From: Ascidia mentula
Taxonomy: Eukaryota; Chordata; Ascidiacea; Phlebobranchia; Ascidiidae
Length of the DNA stretch: 64,000 nucleotides
Assembly: GCA_947561715.1 (NCBI GenBank)
Contig: OX387197.1
Span: 3,415,001-3,479,000, forward strand
Direction: 5' to 3'
Shown: positions 24,501 through 38,001 of the stretch, piece by piece
Position numbering within the stretch: position 1 is the first letter of the stretch
How the letters are laid out: each line of letters starts with the position of its first letter
Translations under genes and position numbers: made by a program
The notes under the pieces: generated by a model
Told to the model about the DNA's origin: nothing
Databases searched by the model: none
What the model saw: the letters and a program-made list of their open reading frames with translations, nothing else

Positions 24501-27500
24501 CATGGGACACAGTTTAACTGAGAACATAGAGGCACTCGAAGTTGCACCAACCTGAATCTGAGTGGTTGGAATCGTTGGACACGCTCCTCTTCCCATCAAG
24601 AACGCCGACCTCGAAGCCAGTTTGCAAGCGCAACTCTAAGCAACAAAAGACACAACTTACGTCAGAGGCGTGCGTTGCACAGCGGTATCGCGTTACGTGC
24701 CGAAGTCGGCAATTTAGACGCCCGCTAATGGCGTTTATGGAGCTGAAGGGATAAAAGTAAGTCCGGGTAATGGTGTTTGTGAAAGCACGACGTCCATATA
24801 TTACCCATAGCGGAACAAAACGATCTTATGGCGGTTCGGAGTCCGTACGTTTCGGCAAAGAAAATATGGTTTTGTCAACAAAGTGTTTATTGTACATACG
24901 TCCCCAAGACTTTTTCTGGCCCTTAGATTCGTTTAAAATGGCTTTTCCGGACCCCTCATTGGATAAATATTGCTATATATTACAAGGCAACATTAAACAG
25001 TAACCTGATGAAAGATGCAACATCAACGTGGTAAAGGTGCCGCGATTTATTAAACACAGTTACCCGAGAACACCGTACTCAGAAATTTAAGAGTGTATGC
25101 AAAGCAACAAAGGCGGGGCACATATTTGTGGGTAATGTAATATTGCGTGAACATGCAGGGTTGTCCTTGAGGTCGAGAAGTTGCTGACGGCATGTCAGTC
25201 ATGTTAATACTTGGGCAAAGAAATACAATACCCTTAGTTACAGTACTTTTAAATAACCTTACAAGCTATAATATAAGGTCAGGGTAAATTTTTCGCTACT
25301 TAGTCAAACCGGTCGTTGAATTCACGAATGTAATAAAATACAGTATTTTGATTTTCGCAAAGCAAGAGGCCAGCAAATTATTTTTTTGCGAATTGGTGTT
25401 TTAATATATTTCCTAATGTAGCTTCAAGGAAAGGAAGGGGCATGTCGATGGTTGAAAATAACGCCAATAAACATGACGTCATACAGCCAAAACGCCAACA
25501 CAGTTCCGTTGGCAGAGCCAGAAACACTGCACTCACCTTCAGATGTTTGCGAATCCCAAGATGAGGGGCTGTTAGTGGGTGGAGAATGATTTTCTTGAGG
25601 TTTTTGTCGTCTGGCTGGTGGTTTGAAGGCGGTTGGTCGTAGGATGGTCGTGCCAGCTGGTACCTAAACCATACAAAGCAACCATGAAAATACCAAATAA
25701 TGGTTGACAACGTTTTAAACCCAAAAACTGCTGTCTATTGTCGCCAAAATGCAACTTGTGATAGTTGGCCCACTTAATACATTATAGATTGCCAGAGAGC
25801 ATTCACGAAATATTTGGTATTTTTCTTCTATGCGTAAAATCAGGGAACATCCGTATACCTAACAAATATGGCCAGAATCATCATGCAATCTGCTATGTAA
25901 TAAATATATTGCTCAACAAGTCATCATAAGCCACAACTGTGTTATAAAACAGGTCCACACGCGCTTGCCAACTTAATTAAACCCACAAAATATCTGAGAG
26001 TTACGGACGAATAAATGTCAAAAGCTCGGTGGACGGAGCGTATCGTGGTAATAAAATACTGTGAAATTTATTGGCTTGTCACCCGCGGGAGAACTATGTG
26101 TTCAGGATATGACTTGGCACCGTAGTTGATGGGGGAATTTAAGTGATGGCACGCAACCGGAAAAGTGGGATAAACGTATATGACGTGATATGAGAAACAG
26201 TACAAAAGTTTGCACATTCGTTGATGCTCACCATGGAAATATTAACTTGAGTGTATGGTGAAGCTATTAGCTGTTACCACATAGCTATGTAAACAGAGAT
26301 GCCAAAAAAATTGCCGAAGTCAATATCTAACACGTCGGGGCAGGCTGATCACAGAAGCTGTGGTACATTTTGAAAGAAGGACTGCTCCCAGCACCAACAC
26401 GATATATCTTTCAAAGCAGTCGCGTGTGGGATTCTATATCTAACCCACAACAGGCGACGGTTCCATTAGCGAGATGGCAATACAAAAAGCACGCATGAAC
26501 GCAAACGTAGCCTAACCCAAGCCACACAATACAAGCTAGTTTGCTAGGCATGTGGTCCAAATACCAGGACCGCTTCGAGAGCCCTATTTCGGTCCTCCCT
26601 TCGCGTCGAAATGTCGCTTTGAATAAACCCGTATCAGCAGAAAAGTGGACGTACAATGGCCCAGTGCTTGGGTGAAAGCTTTGTTTTAAAAAGCGGCTTT
26701 TAAGGGCTCTTCGCCGTCAAGATAGTGCCGGTTTCTTTTAGTGTTAATGGAGTAAAATTTTTTACTGATAATATGGCCCTTGTGATGGCGATAATTTTAA
26801 AAACCATGTGCTAAAAAAGTCAAAAAAAAACAACATATTTAACCAACATATTATTTCTTTGACGTCTTCTTATGACGACAAATGATGTTATGGAGATTGA
26901 AAGGAAATTTGCAAAGAATTGATCGTTTATTTATCGTTTTTCAAGAGAAACATTTTTTCCATTTAAAGAAACAAATTAACGTCATCCACCTAAAACGAAT
27001 TTGCAAAATATGTTTTTTAAAAACGATATTTTCCATTACAAGCCGAAGCAAATTAACGAAGAAAGTTTCCTCCGCGTTTAAAGTCCCCGTGAACAAACAA
27101 ACCGATAGTACGCGTTAAAATCTTGTGCAAATAAATCACAAGTACCGACAGACGCCAACGCGAAGACCGGGCATAAAAGTAAGTTTTGCCCCAACCATGA
27201 TTTGTAGCCGAGATAATGGTTCGCAGGTTCACCTATCGCTCGGGTCAACAACAGTTTTGATGAAATCAAACCGTTTTCCAGCTAAAACTAGCATTTACTA
27301 CCACGTAATGGCCCAAACTTTCGCCAAATGCTCAAAATCAAGTTGTTTTTAGTTATTATCATTTCCTGAAACCCGCTTTTACACAAGGGCGCAATACGTT
27401 ACGTGAGTGCTTGTTCCGCCAGGTTAGTTACCACTACTTCAAATCCACACGCGTTCCATTCCGTACAAACCAAACAACCAGTGCCAATCAGTTATCAACG

Positions 27501-29636
27501 TTTCAATGTCTCAGTTCCCGTGGGGATTCCCCGCAATACACAACCAAGGGGACGACGGACACGAAAAAAACTTACAATGCAGTCTGTCAAAATCGCCTCC
27601 GATCGATCATCAAAGAACGGAGCGGGGAATAAAACAAGCCAGGGTATTTACTTAAATGTGCCATCCGTCGCAAAAATCGATTCCTGATTTCACGTTCGGG
27701 GCCAGTGGGATTCGGTCATCAAACAACCACTGATTACTGAATAATAATGACGTCGTCGTGCGCTTTGCTCCCAAACCCCTAGGGTGCACGGGCTTACACG
27801 TATATGGCGACGGGGCCCTCTTAAGAGGTGTGCTGTACGTAGCGGGCTAGGTATAACGCACACCGGTAACATCTGCTCCTTCTATACTATGTCAGCTCTT
27901 CAGAGGCAACGTTGAAATATGTAACTGTTGATTATCCCTAATTTCCCAATGTCTTATTGATGGTAAAAACAGCAACCCCCGCAACAACCCGTATTAAATG
28001 AAGAGACAGCGGTAATGCTCCAATCTTTACTTGTCAGATTTACACTCACGTTTACATGTGTATATACTGACCACAACTATGCAAAATATCCAAGTTGTCA
28101 ACCAACGTTTGCTCTTACCTTGTCCAACAGTAGTCTCCCCGACACTGGTGCAAGTTTGGGTGGCTCACTGACCTCCACGTTAACTTCGGCAACAACTTCA
28201 GGTGTTGCCGCTAAATCACCGCCCTGGGAACCTCTGGATGACTGCAAAGTATCTGAGCTTCCCAATGAGGCGTACGAAGAGTGGTATCCGGACGCTTTCA
28301 GTGGAACCTGTTTTGTTTTTGCCGTTTTCAGCATGTTCCAAGTACCTTTGGCACGCGCTGCAGTGTCTTTTTCATCTACAGTCCTGGTCAGGTCGTAGTA
28401 TTGGTTTTGTGTGGCAGGTGGTAGTTGGTAGTCGTTGGAAACACGGGGTCGTGGACGAGCATGCACAAGTTTCGCGCTAGTGGCCGATAAGTTCACGTAG
28501 TCGTGGGAACCACTCAATTGTTTTGGTTGCGTGCTTTCTAGATGTGAGTTGGCTTCGGAGAGGTAGACAGGTTTGATGAGTCGACTTGCAACGCCGTTCT
28601 TCCAAAATCCCTTCTTTGCTCCTGGTTGGATTCTGGTATCGGTTTCGCACGAAGCACTTCCACTTCTGTTGCCTTTCTGGCCGTTCTCAGGGATTACGGG
28701 ACTGTTGACTGCAAATGCTGCGCCAGAGTCGCTGTATCTGTTGGTGGAAATATGAAAATTGTCAAGTTTGGCTAAATTCCAACAGCTAATGCGTTTCCAA
28801 CAATCCGGTGTTTGAGATCGTTCTATGCCACGTTGTGTGACTAACCCCTTTTAAATGTGGGTCAATTGTGGCAATAAAGTGAAAAAATAATAACTTCACC
28901 CTAGCTTTATTGTTACACACAGCTATTTTGCAAACCACGGTTTTTGTAATTGTATACAATTATAAAACATAATCGTTTACCTTCTGTTGTTCTTTGATTT
29001 GGACTTGGACCCGCTCGAGCCAAGTTTATCCGAACTGCTCCAACGAAAAGGTTTCAAGCTGATTTTATCCAAAGACGATCGCAGTTTTTCTTTCACGCCG
29101 AGTGAAGTTTTCACCGGGGCCGTTTCAAAACCGCCATTGTCACTTCCAGAACTGTCCCTTCGATTCTTCCGCGACCTTCCAGACCCTGAAGGGCCGTCGT
29201 TCAACGCGCTCCCAGCACTTCCCATACTGCTTCGTGGTGTGGAATCACTCGGTGCGTTGGTTCTGTAGCGATGATATTGTTGCTCGCCGGGACTGCAACG
29301 TCTCTCGTATTCCTCCTCGTCTCCGGAGAAATAAAGCACCGCTCCTTCGGTATTGTCGGGCGAATAGTAACTGAAGACTTCCTGGCCTTCCCAGTAAGCC
29401 GAATCTTCGCCGCAGTACGTTTTGCCCGCGTACAAAAACTGCTGATCGTTTTCCAATTCGGACGGTGTCTCTGGCAGGGGCGGCAAATTGGCAATCTCAA
29501 CTCCAGCGAAGCTGCCGGAAAAGTACGGAGGCGGAGGGGCCCGATTGGCCAAGTTGGCCTTGCTATAGGGAGGGAGGGGCAGGTGTTTGTGGTAGTTATG
29601 CGCATACAAAGCGGGGTCATTCACAACGGCCGCCAT
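18535..29636 (-). CDS. LZTS: LZTS/fezzin family protein (leucine zipper putative tumour suppressor)
   Basis: Ten coding exons: 29666-28981 (first Met at 29636), 28737-28119, 25663-25537, 24635-24552, 23236-23065, 22165-22051, 21212-21108, 20061-19969, 19397-18877, 18709-18535. The frame closes at 888 aa, longer than the roughly 600-700 aa of vertebrate LZTS1-3. Diagnostic matches, recalled from human LZTS1: RPTAFKP (25.6 kb exon), IRDLECRVKAKEGELEILRR with SFEDNE, EKSRVIRYQKQLQANYVQMY in the C-terminal Fez1 coiled coil, and a C-terminal PMEI in place of ATEI, a PDZ ligand-like end. Fezzins are postsynaptic and cytoskeletal adaptors that bind Shank/SPAR; LZTS2 also restrains beta-catenin and katanin. 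The N-terminal half is low-complexity, with serine-rich stretches, a PPPY motif and an LPPY motif. Vertebrate LZTS1 begins Met-Gly for myristoylation; this start (MAAVVND) does not. An acceptor at 29666 leaves room for an upstream exon. Assignment to one vertebrate paralogue is not possible. Confidence 0.93.
20074..20243. repeat. 170-bp interspersed repeat, copy 1
   Basis: Inside an LZTS intron, starting only about 12 bp from the splice acceptor of the 20061-19969 exon. It matches the sequence at 23672-23841 in reverse complement at roughly 93% by eye. A TAGCGATTAGAGG stretch and a GGTTCGAAG stretch resemble tRNA A and B boxes, so a tRNA-derived SINE is possible. Confidence 0.7.
23672..23841. 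repeat. 170-bp interspersed repeat, copy 2 (inverted)
   Basis: Same length as copy 1 and opposite orientation, in another intron of LZTS. The two copies could pair in the pre-mRNA. No clear target duplications were seen. Confidence 0.7.
24380..24408. repeat. Perfect 14-bp palindrome with 1-bp centre
   Basis: AAGAAACTATAGTT is followed by G and then its exact reverse complement, in an LZTS intron. It may be the core of a small MITE or just a local inverted duplication. Confidence 0.7.
24552..24635 (-). other. LZTS: Small 84-nt phase-1 exon of LZTS
   Basis: This encodes 28 residues including RSVSNDSNHSDS, which resembles the SDSGRNSMSS stretch after RPTAFKP in vertebrate LZTS1. Both borders are phase 1 and the length is divisible by three, so skipping it leaves the frame intact. 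It could be an alternative cassette, but its conservation-like serine motif argues for regular use. Confidence 0.75.
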
Positions 29637-32600
29637 CTCTACAACAAACGTATTCTCGCACTGCGTCTGTGAAGAAATAAAAACATCTGCTGTCACGCAA
29701 TGTTGGGAACGCTATACAGGGTTTTTATGTAAAGGTATCGGATGGTTGGTGGGTGGGTGGCACAACAATAATCTTTATTAATTCCACAGCTGAAGGTTTC
29801 TATTCAATATCCAACAAATTTATATACGCATATTTCTTTTTGTGCGATTTTTCGAGCTGAAAAGCTAAATATCACACAGTCATCATTTCCCACCAACAAT
29901 AATTTTTTTAACGTAGCTGTCATTTCAACAAAACTGCAATAACGTCGAGTTGTATTCATGTGGTATATAACCATTATCATAGCCAATCAGTAAGAACCAG
30001 GCTCATTTCGGTACGCCCGTGTCGAAGGTAATTTTGTGCAGTGGTACAAGGCGTAACAGCCGTTTGGGAACTATTTGATAGCGGAAACCATACGAACACA
30101 TAATCCCATACAAAAGTGCGACACAAAAGGCTAACTTTTATGTGAAACAAAAACCAAATCCGGTCGTGAGGAGGAAATAAAACGTCTGTTGGTAATTAAA
30201 ATTCCCCCCTAGCCAATCATTCATTGTAAAACCAGCGCCGCTGCGCGATGACGTATCGGCCAATTACATCACAGAAAGGCGACACCGTTCCTGTACCGGC
30301 CCTGTTCTTATGTTTTGGGACAAAACTGGGATCGCCATTCAACCATTGGTTCTAGTTTCAACAAGGCAGCTATTGGCTTCCTCTCAATCGAATCGTGGTC
30401 GTACGATTCAAGCGCACACCGTGCAGAACGTTTTTGTGGGAAGTCTGAAAATTAAGGGTCTCACTCGCCCTAACCCCTGTATCAACAAGTTCTACTTTTA
30501 TAAAACCCCTTTTACTTGCCCATGTATGTCCACTTTTGCTTTTACGCCTCGTTGCTTCAGGTGAATGTCACGTGCTGACAAGGAAAAACAGGCTTTACCC
30601 GGTAATTCTAACTCCACCTAACCTAACACCAGCTTTTCAATTCCAACAAGAGCTTGACAAATTCTAGGTCGTCAAGCATGGATGGCGACAGAAAATAAGT
30701 CTTTCCCACTGTCAGCTAATGTTCAAACTTGAACACGACCCGAAATGATATTCCAAATACGTTTGACAAAAATAGTGCTGAACACTCTGCAAGCAATGCA
30801 ACTTGGGTCATCGTCAACCAAAAACCCACGAGCTCCACAAATGATACGAAAACCACAACCCTTTGCAGCAGTCTTTACAACACAATGCTAGACTGTACAT
30901 AAAAGACTGAACACAATGCAAGCTCTCGACGCGATACCCTGCCAACGCAGCGACTTGCATGGCCACTGACTTTGCCCAAAGTCGCCTGGCACGCTTTAGT
31001 TCCATTTTGAAATGGTTAACGCCTTTAATCGCAACGAAAAACAACCATCTTCCAAACGAACAGCTTTTCTAAACTGCAAGACTGCCTGCTATGTAGCATA
31101 TTGTTGCATCACAAACACATAACAATGCAAGTAAAACCGCCGACGCAAGCCGACTTGTTGACACGTGACTGATTATCCCTTTTATGACGCAACAGAGAGA
31201 AGTTGCCTGTCCGAAATCCTTACAAGAGAAACGACAAACACAAGGCCTGGGAACTTACTACTGACTGGTAGTTTGAACTGCATACTTTCTCACCCTATAT
31301 TCCCATTGAAAGGCACAAAGCCCTTGCGGCCTTATTACAGGCGCCATGCTACCAGCGGCGTCTTACTATTCGGCATCCCACAGGGCGTGAAATTCGTTAT
31401 GTTCGCCGTCGACTCAACGGAAGGCAATCTGGTCGTGTGTCGAAGTTAAAAGACCGCCGCGTGATCAATTTCCCAATTATCCCCAGTGTATGAGCAATCA
31501 GAATAAGATCGAACATAGACTTTGCGACAGGCTTAGGAAGTGAACGCCTTGGACGGTATGCCCTTGATCTAAAAGTGCTTCAATTCTATTCGAGTACTCT
31601 TAAACGATTGTTACTCTGCAACCGAAACGTCCACGACGCTGTTATTTTAATTGTTTATATTTAAGTTTATTTGAACAGTAAATTAAACTGTGAATTAATA
31701 AATCCAAAATGGCGATTCTTTCCAATGCAGCATTCAAAAACTGATGAAGTGCAACTACAACAACAAGCCTTGACATCGCCTAACAGCAGTAGCACTACAC
31801 GCACTATAATGTATTACCCTTTCCATGCAACTGAACACAAGGCTACTGTGGTAGCACCGCTAGTCACACATATTATAAACGATTCTGTGGACAGCGAGCA
31901 GCGAAAAAGGGACCGATAAGAATCTTGCAGCGTCGCGCAAAAGATTAAACAAACTTACTACGCACCTTCAAAAACAAACATTCCCATCCGCCTGCCCAAG
32001 AAGTGTCGCTATTGGCAATGGCTCGTCCGTGACCGATTGTGCCAACTAAATTACGACCCCCTATTGTGCAAGTAGTCATGCAAACAGATTGGCGCCAGCA
32101 TAAACACGGCCAAGTAATTGTGATGTCTTGTTTGTCGATGCAACTGGTATTTAATGGCAGGTGTTGTATGATGCGTGTACTTCCTGGCTAGTGTAAATGG
32201 TTTAGTTTGTGTAAATCTATGTGAAAACGTTGTGACCTAGAATGGTTCTGACTACATTTTGTAGGCCCTTTCTGTGATTAAAACCTACTCTGGATTGCAT
32301 GGCAAGCCTCGTGGACCGCAGGATACAAGTTGATATCAGTTAACAATCTACTTAGCTTGCGTCCAAAATTTAGAAAAAAATATCATTTCCATCTATTTCA
32401 ACAAGGTGAAAGTGTCATAACAATACCATAGGAATCAGCCTGTTCTGTTTGGTGGTACTGATGGATCTTTTCCTGTCAGGTATCCAAAATTACTCACAAA
32501 TATTGGCAGCCGATATGGGTCAGTGCGATATTTTATTATATTTTCAATGAATATTTTATGCCCGGGAACTTTAAAGGTACCTAGGTTTCATTGAGGGTGA

Positions 32601-34077
32601 ATTATTATCAAACGGTACAAGTGCAACCTATGCGCACTCGACGCGGTTCCTCTACGCAAACAAACGCCATAGTCAGCATACCTTTGTGTGCCGTGCGCCA
32701 AAGTTCGCACCCAATCCACTAGTGACAACGAAAACAGCACGGGTGTCGCTAACAACTAATTGGCAGGTACCAGTATTATACGAGGTGTCGAAGCCGTCAC
32801 TGGGTTAGAGGTCATTATTTCGGCGCAAGTTCGTGCGAACGTGATAGCGATATTCTAATTGGATTATCTTGTGTGACAATCCAGCTCACAAGTTTTACCC
32901 ATCTCTGTTAACAATTCGGTTCGTTCCTCGACATACGATTAAATTACACTCACAGCAGTTGCGTAAGCTTGACACAAAATTGCCAACTAATCAATTTACG
33001 TCCAAAAACCTTCTAATACTTGGCTGGCACCAGAAACCGGAGATGGTTTATGTTAATAAACTGCTATATACGTACACATGTAACAGCCCTGGTTTATGCC
33101 TATGAAGTATGAACTGCTAAATATACTTGCCCGCTGCCGCACTATATGGAATACTATGTAGATATTCCTGCGTTCTTTAAAAGCACAATATCCTCAAACC
33201 AAACAACACTTCACTGAATCACTACTTTAGTTCCTCCGCGACAAGTTTAACTTCCCAATTTTGGAGGTAGTGACCGGAACGTCGTTAAGTTAACCATTCC
33301 GCCAATCCACAGCACACAGCGTGCCTCGAGTCTTGTTTAAACAGATCAATTCTTACGCCGGGCGAATGTGGTTTAAATAGCCTCGCCAGGTTGTGCAAAC
33401 AGTTACATCAACTCGTCTGACAGAGGAATAGTTTCTTATTGTTGATGTAACGATTTTTTGCAAACAGCAAAACGGACACAATTTTGACCTTTCGATTATT
33501 GTTTCCTGATACCAACCGAGCCTGTACGAATACGCAGATATCGTTGTTGTCCACTGAAACATCGGGGTTGCATAAAAATATAAACAGCACTGTCCACACA
33601 TTCAAAAACCAATGTTCCCGCGCTTCAGCGGCTTGTGTGCGGACAGAGCAGAGGAAAGAAGGCGGTCGTGTCAAAAACAAGTTTGCACGAAGCGGGTTGG
33701 AGCAGACATTCCAGTCCGAAGTCAGCATCGTGTTGCAGCGCGAATGCGATAACATTCCGTAAACCTACAGAGAGTTCTTCAACCTGCCCTTACGTGAATG
33801 TAGTCGCATTTACGTCACACTTCACGTTTCGTTGTACTTTGATAAAACGTGGTGTCGCCTTCAATATGACAAGTTTCAAATAATTCGATTTCGTTTGACC
33901 AACACGGATCGACGGAAGAAAAGCAACACGACTTAAAATCGATACTTGGGTCATTCTTCATTTCGCTGCATTTTTCAGATTAAATTTATTTCCGCTGGTG
34001 CGAAGTGCCATATTTGCCCTAATAAATTTTGTATATTATTAATATGCTCTTTTCATTACGTTTCAGCTCAAGTTGTA

Positions 34078-34138
34078 CAAAACTAGCGGGACGTAAAGGG
34101 GCCCAAAAAGGTTGGGAGCCAGTGAACCGCTAGTTTTG
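34078..34138. mobile_element. Small hAT-like fold-back fragment
   Basis: A 12-bp perfect inverted pair (CAAAACTAGCGG and its complement) encloses CCCAAAAAGGTTGGGAGCC-AGTG. On the other strand this reads like the GGTTC..CCAACCTTTTTGGG terminus shared by many hAT elements. It is a tiny remnant with no coding part. Confidence 0.35.
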
Positions 34139-37100
34139 AGAACTAACCGTTTAAATAGCAAAACTGAATAGAACTCCCTATCAAATACTTCAACAACACT
34201 TTCTTATGCACTTTCACTTTCACTAAGACCATGATATTTGGTGCGCAAACGTAAATACAAAAAAATTACGTAATCACCCTATGACAAATGACGTAAACCG
34301 CCTCTCCATCGGTTGCCAATAACAACATGGATTGAAATTGGATTCAATTATGTGTCATTTGTCGAATTTCGGATGGCTTTTCTCCAAGCTCTGCCTTCAA
34401 CCTGATAAATCCGCTGTGGCGGCTTCTTTTGTGAACCAATTCATGCTTCGCTAAACTCTAACCCCACAGGATTGCTTGTCAACAGCGTTTCGATTGAGGC
34501 TGGCTGCGCTAAACGACAGGCTACGCTCGAAATTGAATCAGAGCGAATTCAGGTCGGCAAAATGAAATTAAAATTGACGCCACTTGGCGGGAAATGTGTG
34601 ACAGTAGTGACACGTTCATGTATCACGTTTTGTGCGTTTCTGTTACGTACTCTACTTAGTAGAATTTCACCTGAATATTTAATGAACTATAAAAAGAAAA
34701 AATGGTTGTCATAGAAACCTTGACCATGATAAATTTACTGCTGGCTGTAACTAAAGCTCACAGGAAAATAATGGGAACTAAAAAGAAAAAGAATCGGATA
34801 AATTCGACAGAAATCACCCTAAAGTACGAATGTAACCACAGTTACCTCAACCAAGACACAATATACATGATAACTATTCGTTGGTTCGCGACAACCTCAA
34901 ACAACTTAAAGCACTTTAAGCCTGTTGAACAAGGAAACTGCATTAGGACAAACAAACCAAACACAACACATACCAAATGCTCGCGTCAAAATATACGACT
35001 GACTATTTGCACTTGCTCGAGAGCACGCTATTGCCGTGAAGCCGTACAAAACCACAACATTGCTGAGCGAAGCAACGCGAACTGACCGAAAGGGGGTAGA
35101 CGTGTTACGCGGTTTGAAGGGAAGGAATTTCGTATGGTGACGTCACAGCGGAAGATAAGAACGCTTTGCGGGCGAATTTTTTTGTTCACTTTTCCATCAG
35201 CGCCGAAATCGGTCGATGGGTTTCGTTTTCGCGACCATCGGGTTTGCTAATGAGATGAAGAAATTCTGATGTTTTTCTGATGTTGGGACAACGTTGTGTA
35301 GATTTCCGGTGCATTTTTATCCTAAACGCACTGCGGTCTCGACATTAGGCATTTCTGCGACCTCACCAGCAAGTTCAAAGAGTGTAGGTGTTTCACCCAC
35401 TATCAAGTATCCATACAAGTATTAAAAACGTGTAGGAAATAAAAGTCAGTCATATATTTGTGAACGAACGTATGGAAATAGAAGTCATTTTTCATTAGGA
35501 AAAAAACGATTACTTTTCCACCAAATAAAAGTACTTCGATTCGGCGGTTACAGTAATTGGCAGCCCCGACTTCAAAATCAAATGCAAAGCAACGTCAAAA
35601 CCCATTTGCTTCGACAGATTCGGCAACCCCGAAATTGCCTGAGTGCGTTCCAAGATAAAGGGTACTTTCACGACATAATAAAACAACAAAGATTACCATT
35701 GATTCGTAGCTATTTGCGACTTGGCTGCAAGCCGACAGCGCAACGCTTTAATGATAGCGAGGTCGCATATATTGATTTTTCTCACTTCAAAGTGGCGGCT
35801 GGAAATGGGATTGTCGTGTCAGGATGAAAGGTTTCGGCGAAGGTTTGGTTTGCATTGATTGTTTTTTTTTCAGGGTGGAAAACACTTTACAAAGTTGAGC
35901 TTTCCATTCCACAATGTTATTTGCGTATAAGAATTACCTAAATTTTAAGTAAGTTCTGGTTGTTCAATGTTGAACTCACAATAATCGAGTGTGACCGAGA
36001 GCTAAAAATTGACAAAGCCCGGCCGCCTTAATAGCGCCCCCTGCCGACTGCGATGTTGTCGAAATTTTAATTTATACAAACCACGAAACAGGTGAGCTTA
36101 CTCTCAAGTGCAAAAACATGCTTTACAATAGTTTCATTATTCATTGTTTTTTGACGTCACTAGTCTAGGAGGATTGGTTTAAATTCACGATCACCATACT
36201 TTGCAAAGTACAAAAAATACTATTTTTTTGTGTAGGTGAATATTACTACATGCTGGTTTTCTGCAATCTACAATTCAATCGGAGCGATGTCAGTGATTGG
36301 ATGTTTTTGGTTCTGTCTGCCACATACTTTAGTTTAAAACTAAACAGAAAGAGATTGACAAAATTTGTGATCGTGTTCTTTATTTTTAAAGCCCTTGAAC
36401 TTGTTGGAAACCCGCAAGCAATTAAATGGTACATTATAATCTGAAGGGTTTCAACCGAGTACCATTTCAAACTATGATATTACGTGACCATTCCAAAATA
36501 CGCCATAGGTTATAACCTTTAATTGCGTGTTGCTCGGGTAAACGAAACTACTGTTATACGAACATCAACAAACAATATTTGAATTTTTGCCCCGTGGTAT
36601 ATCATGGAGCGACCGTTGACCCACATTAGGCGGTGTACTAAACACACACAGGCAACTCCCAACCTTTATTCCGTCCAACAATCCAACATTTATACGTTTT
36701 ATTTCCCACAGGAGTTCCATTATGCCGGAGATCGCAAATAATCGGACAAAATTATCACTGTAACCACTCCAGTGTCGGTTTGCGGGTCGCCGTCGGCTCG
36801 TCGTAGGGTGGTAAGTGTTTCTTTGTATGTCAACAGGCCGTAAGTGCGCCCGAGGCCTAACTTTCTTCTTTGGGTGCAACAATAAACATCTTCCCCGATA
36901 CCAGTAATTCCTTCGCGACCCCCCGCCCTCACTCTAAAGATGATTTATGCGGAAAGCCACCACAACTGGCGTGACCACTCAAATGATGGGCGGCGTGACG
37001 CAACACCGCCGCGGTGACGTCATCGGTGCCCACTTTTGCAATCAGAAAGGCCTGAATATGCGCACGATATTACGCCACTGGTTTTACAATAGTTTGCTTA

Positions 37101-37716
37101 GCAATAAAGCCTTGAAGTCATATTTTCCACGCCAAGTAGTTAAACCCAGTTTGTTTTTAAGAGCCTTTGTATGAAACGGTTTCGCCAACTTGGGGTAGGT
37201 TACTGTGGATAAAACAAACATAACTGTGTCTCGAAACGAACAGTCGCTGATAATAAAATAGCAGAGAAACATTTTGCCTGGATTTACTTCTTGGAAATTT
37301 ACTTGCTCACAAAAATAATCCTCAATCATACAGGCCTGCTTTATGCAACGATTCAATGGAAAGCAATAAAACATAAACGACCCGATTTTTAATCGCAATT
37401 CGTTTGTTGTTGGGAAGAGAGAGCCACGGTTCGAAATTTTACAGCCCCGCTGCAGTGCAATACAATATACACGAACGATATCTCGCATCGCTGCCCGCTT
37501 AACGCTACAAACGGATCGCCATTAACTGGACAGGGAATAATGATTTACGGCCGTCAAGGGCTATCAGTTCCGCAGACCGGACGGAGCACCAAACCAAACA
37601 CCACGCCTGTACAAACATAGCACCTCGAAGCGAATACCCTGGACCACGAGGATCCCGCGGTGAGCTTTCAACGTCGACGAAAAATGCGTCTTGCTTATCA
37701 AAACTCGGTTCAAAGG

Positions 37717-38001
37717 CTAGCCGCCAATTTGAGTTACTACAACAAATATACAGGGCGGCTTATTGGTCAGGGCTTTGTTGTTGTGAAAGCCGTTCGCCCA
37801 AGCAAGTCCATATTTGTTTGTTGACGTGTAGTCGGTGATGTTAAATTGCGCTGGGGAACAGGTTTTTGCGTATGTGGGCGAGTTGTTAAAATCACCACAT
37901 ACAAGTGTTGGCCTTTGCGGGTCGAGTGACTTGAAAATCAAGTTTTGTGTTTGACCGCACGGCAAATCAGATCTACTTTGGATAATGAAAAAATTAGTCA
38001 A
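37717..38001 (-). pseudogene. Possible LINE endonuclease-domain scrap
   Basis: A 94-residue open stretch holds RPTLVCGDFNNSP, the GDFN block typical of endonuclease/exonuclease/phosphatase folds, including those of LINE retrotransposons. Nothing else of a LINE is recognised nearby. A chance match is possible. Confidence 0.25.

Noticed and set aside
27403-27687. 94-residue open frame in an LZTS intron
   Set aside because: Two overlapping frames are open, composition is random, and LZTS splices across it cleanly.
29201-29672. Long open frames on both strands over the LZTS first exon
   Set aside because: They are shadows of the GC-richer LZTS coding exon in other frames.
28977-29696. LZTS translation starting at the upstream Met at 29696
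   Set aside because: The first ten residues lie before a good TTCACAG acceptor and look intronic; the Met at 29636 is preferred, although an upstream exon is possible.
36565-36932. Overlapping open frames with arginine-rich residues on the minus strand
   Set aside because: No recognised motif, no splice-supported neighbours; two frames open at once suggests base composition only.
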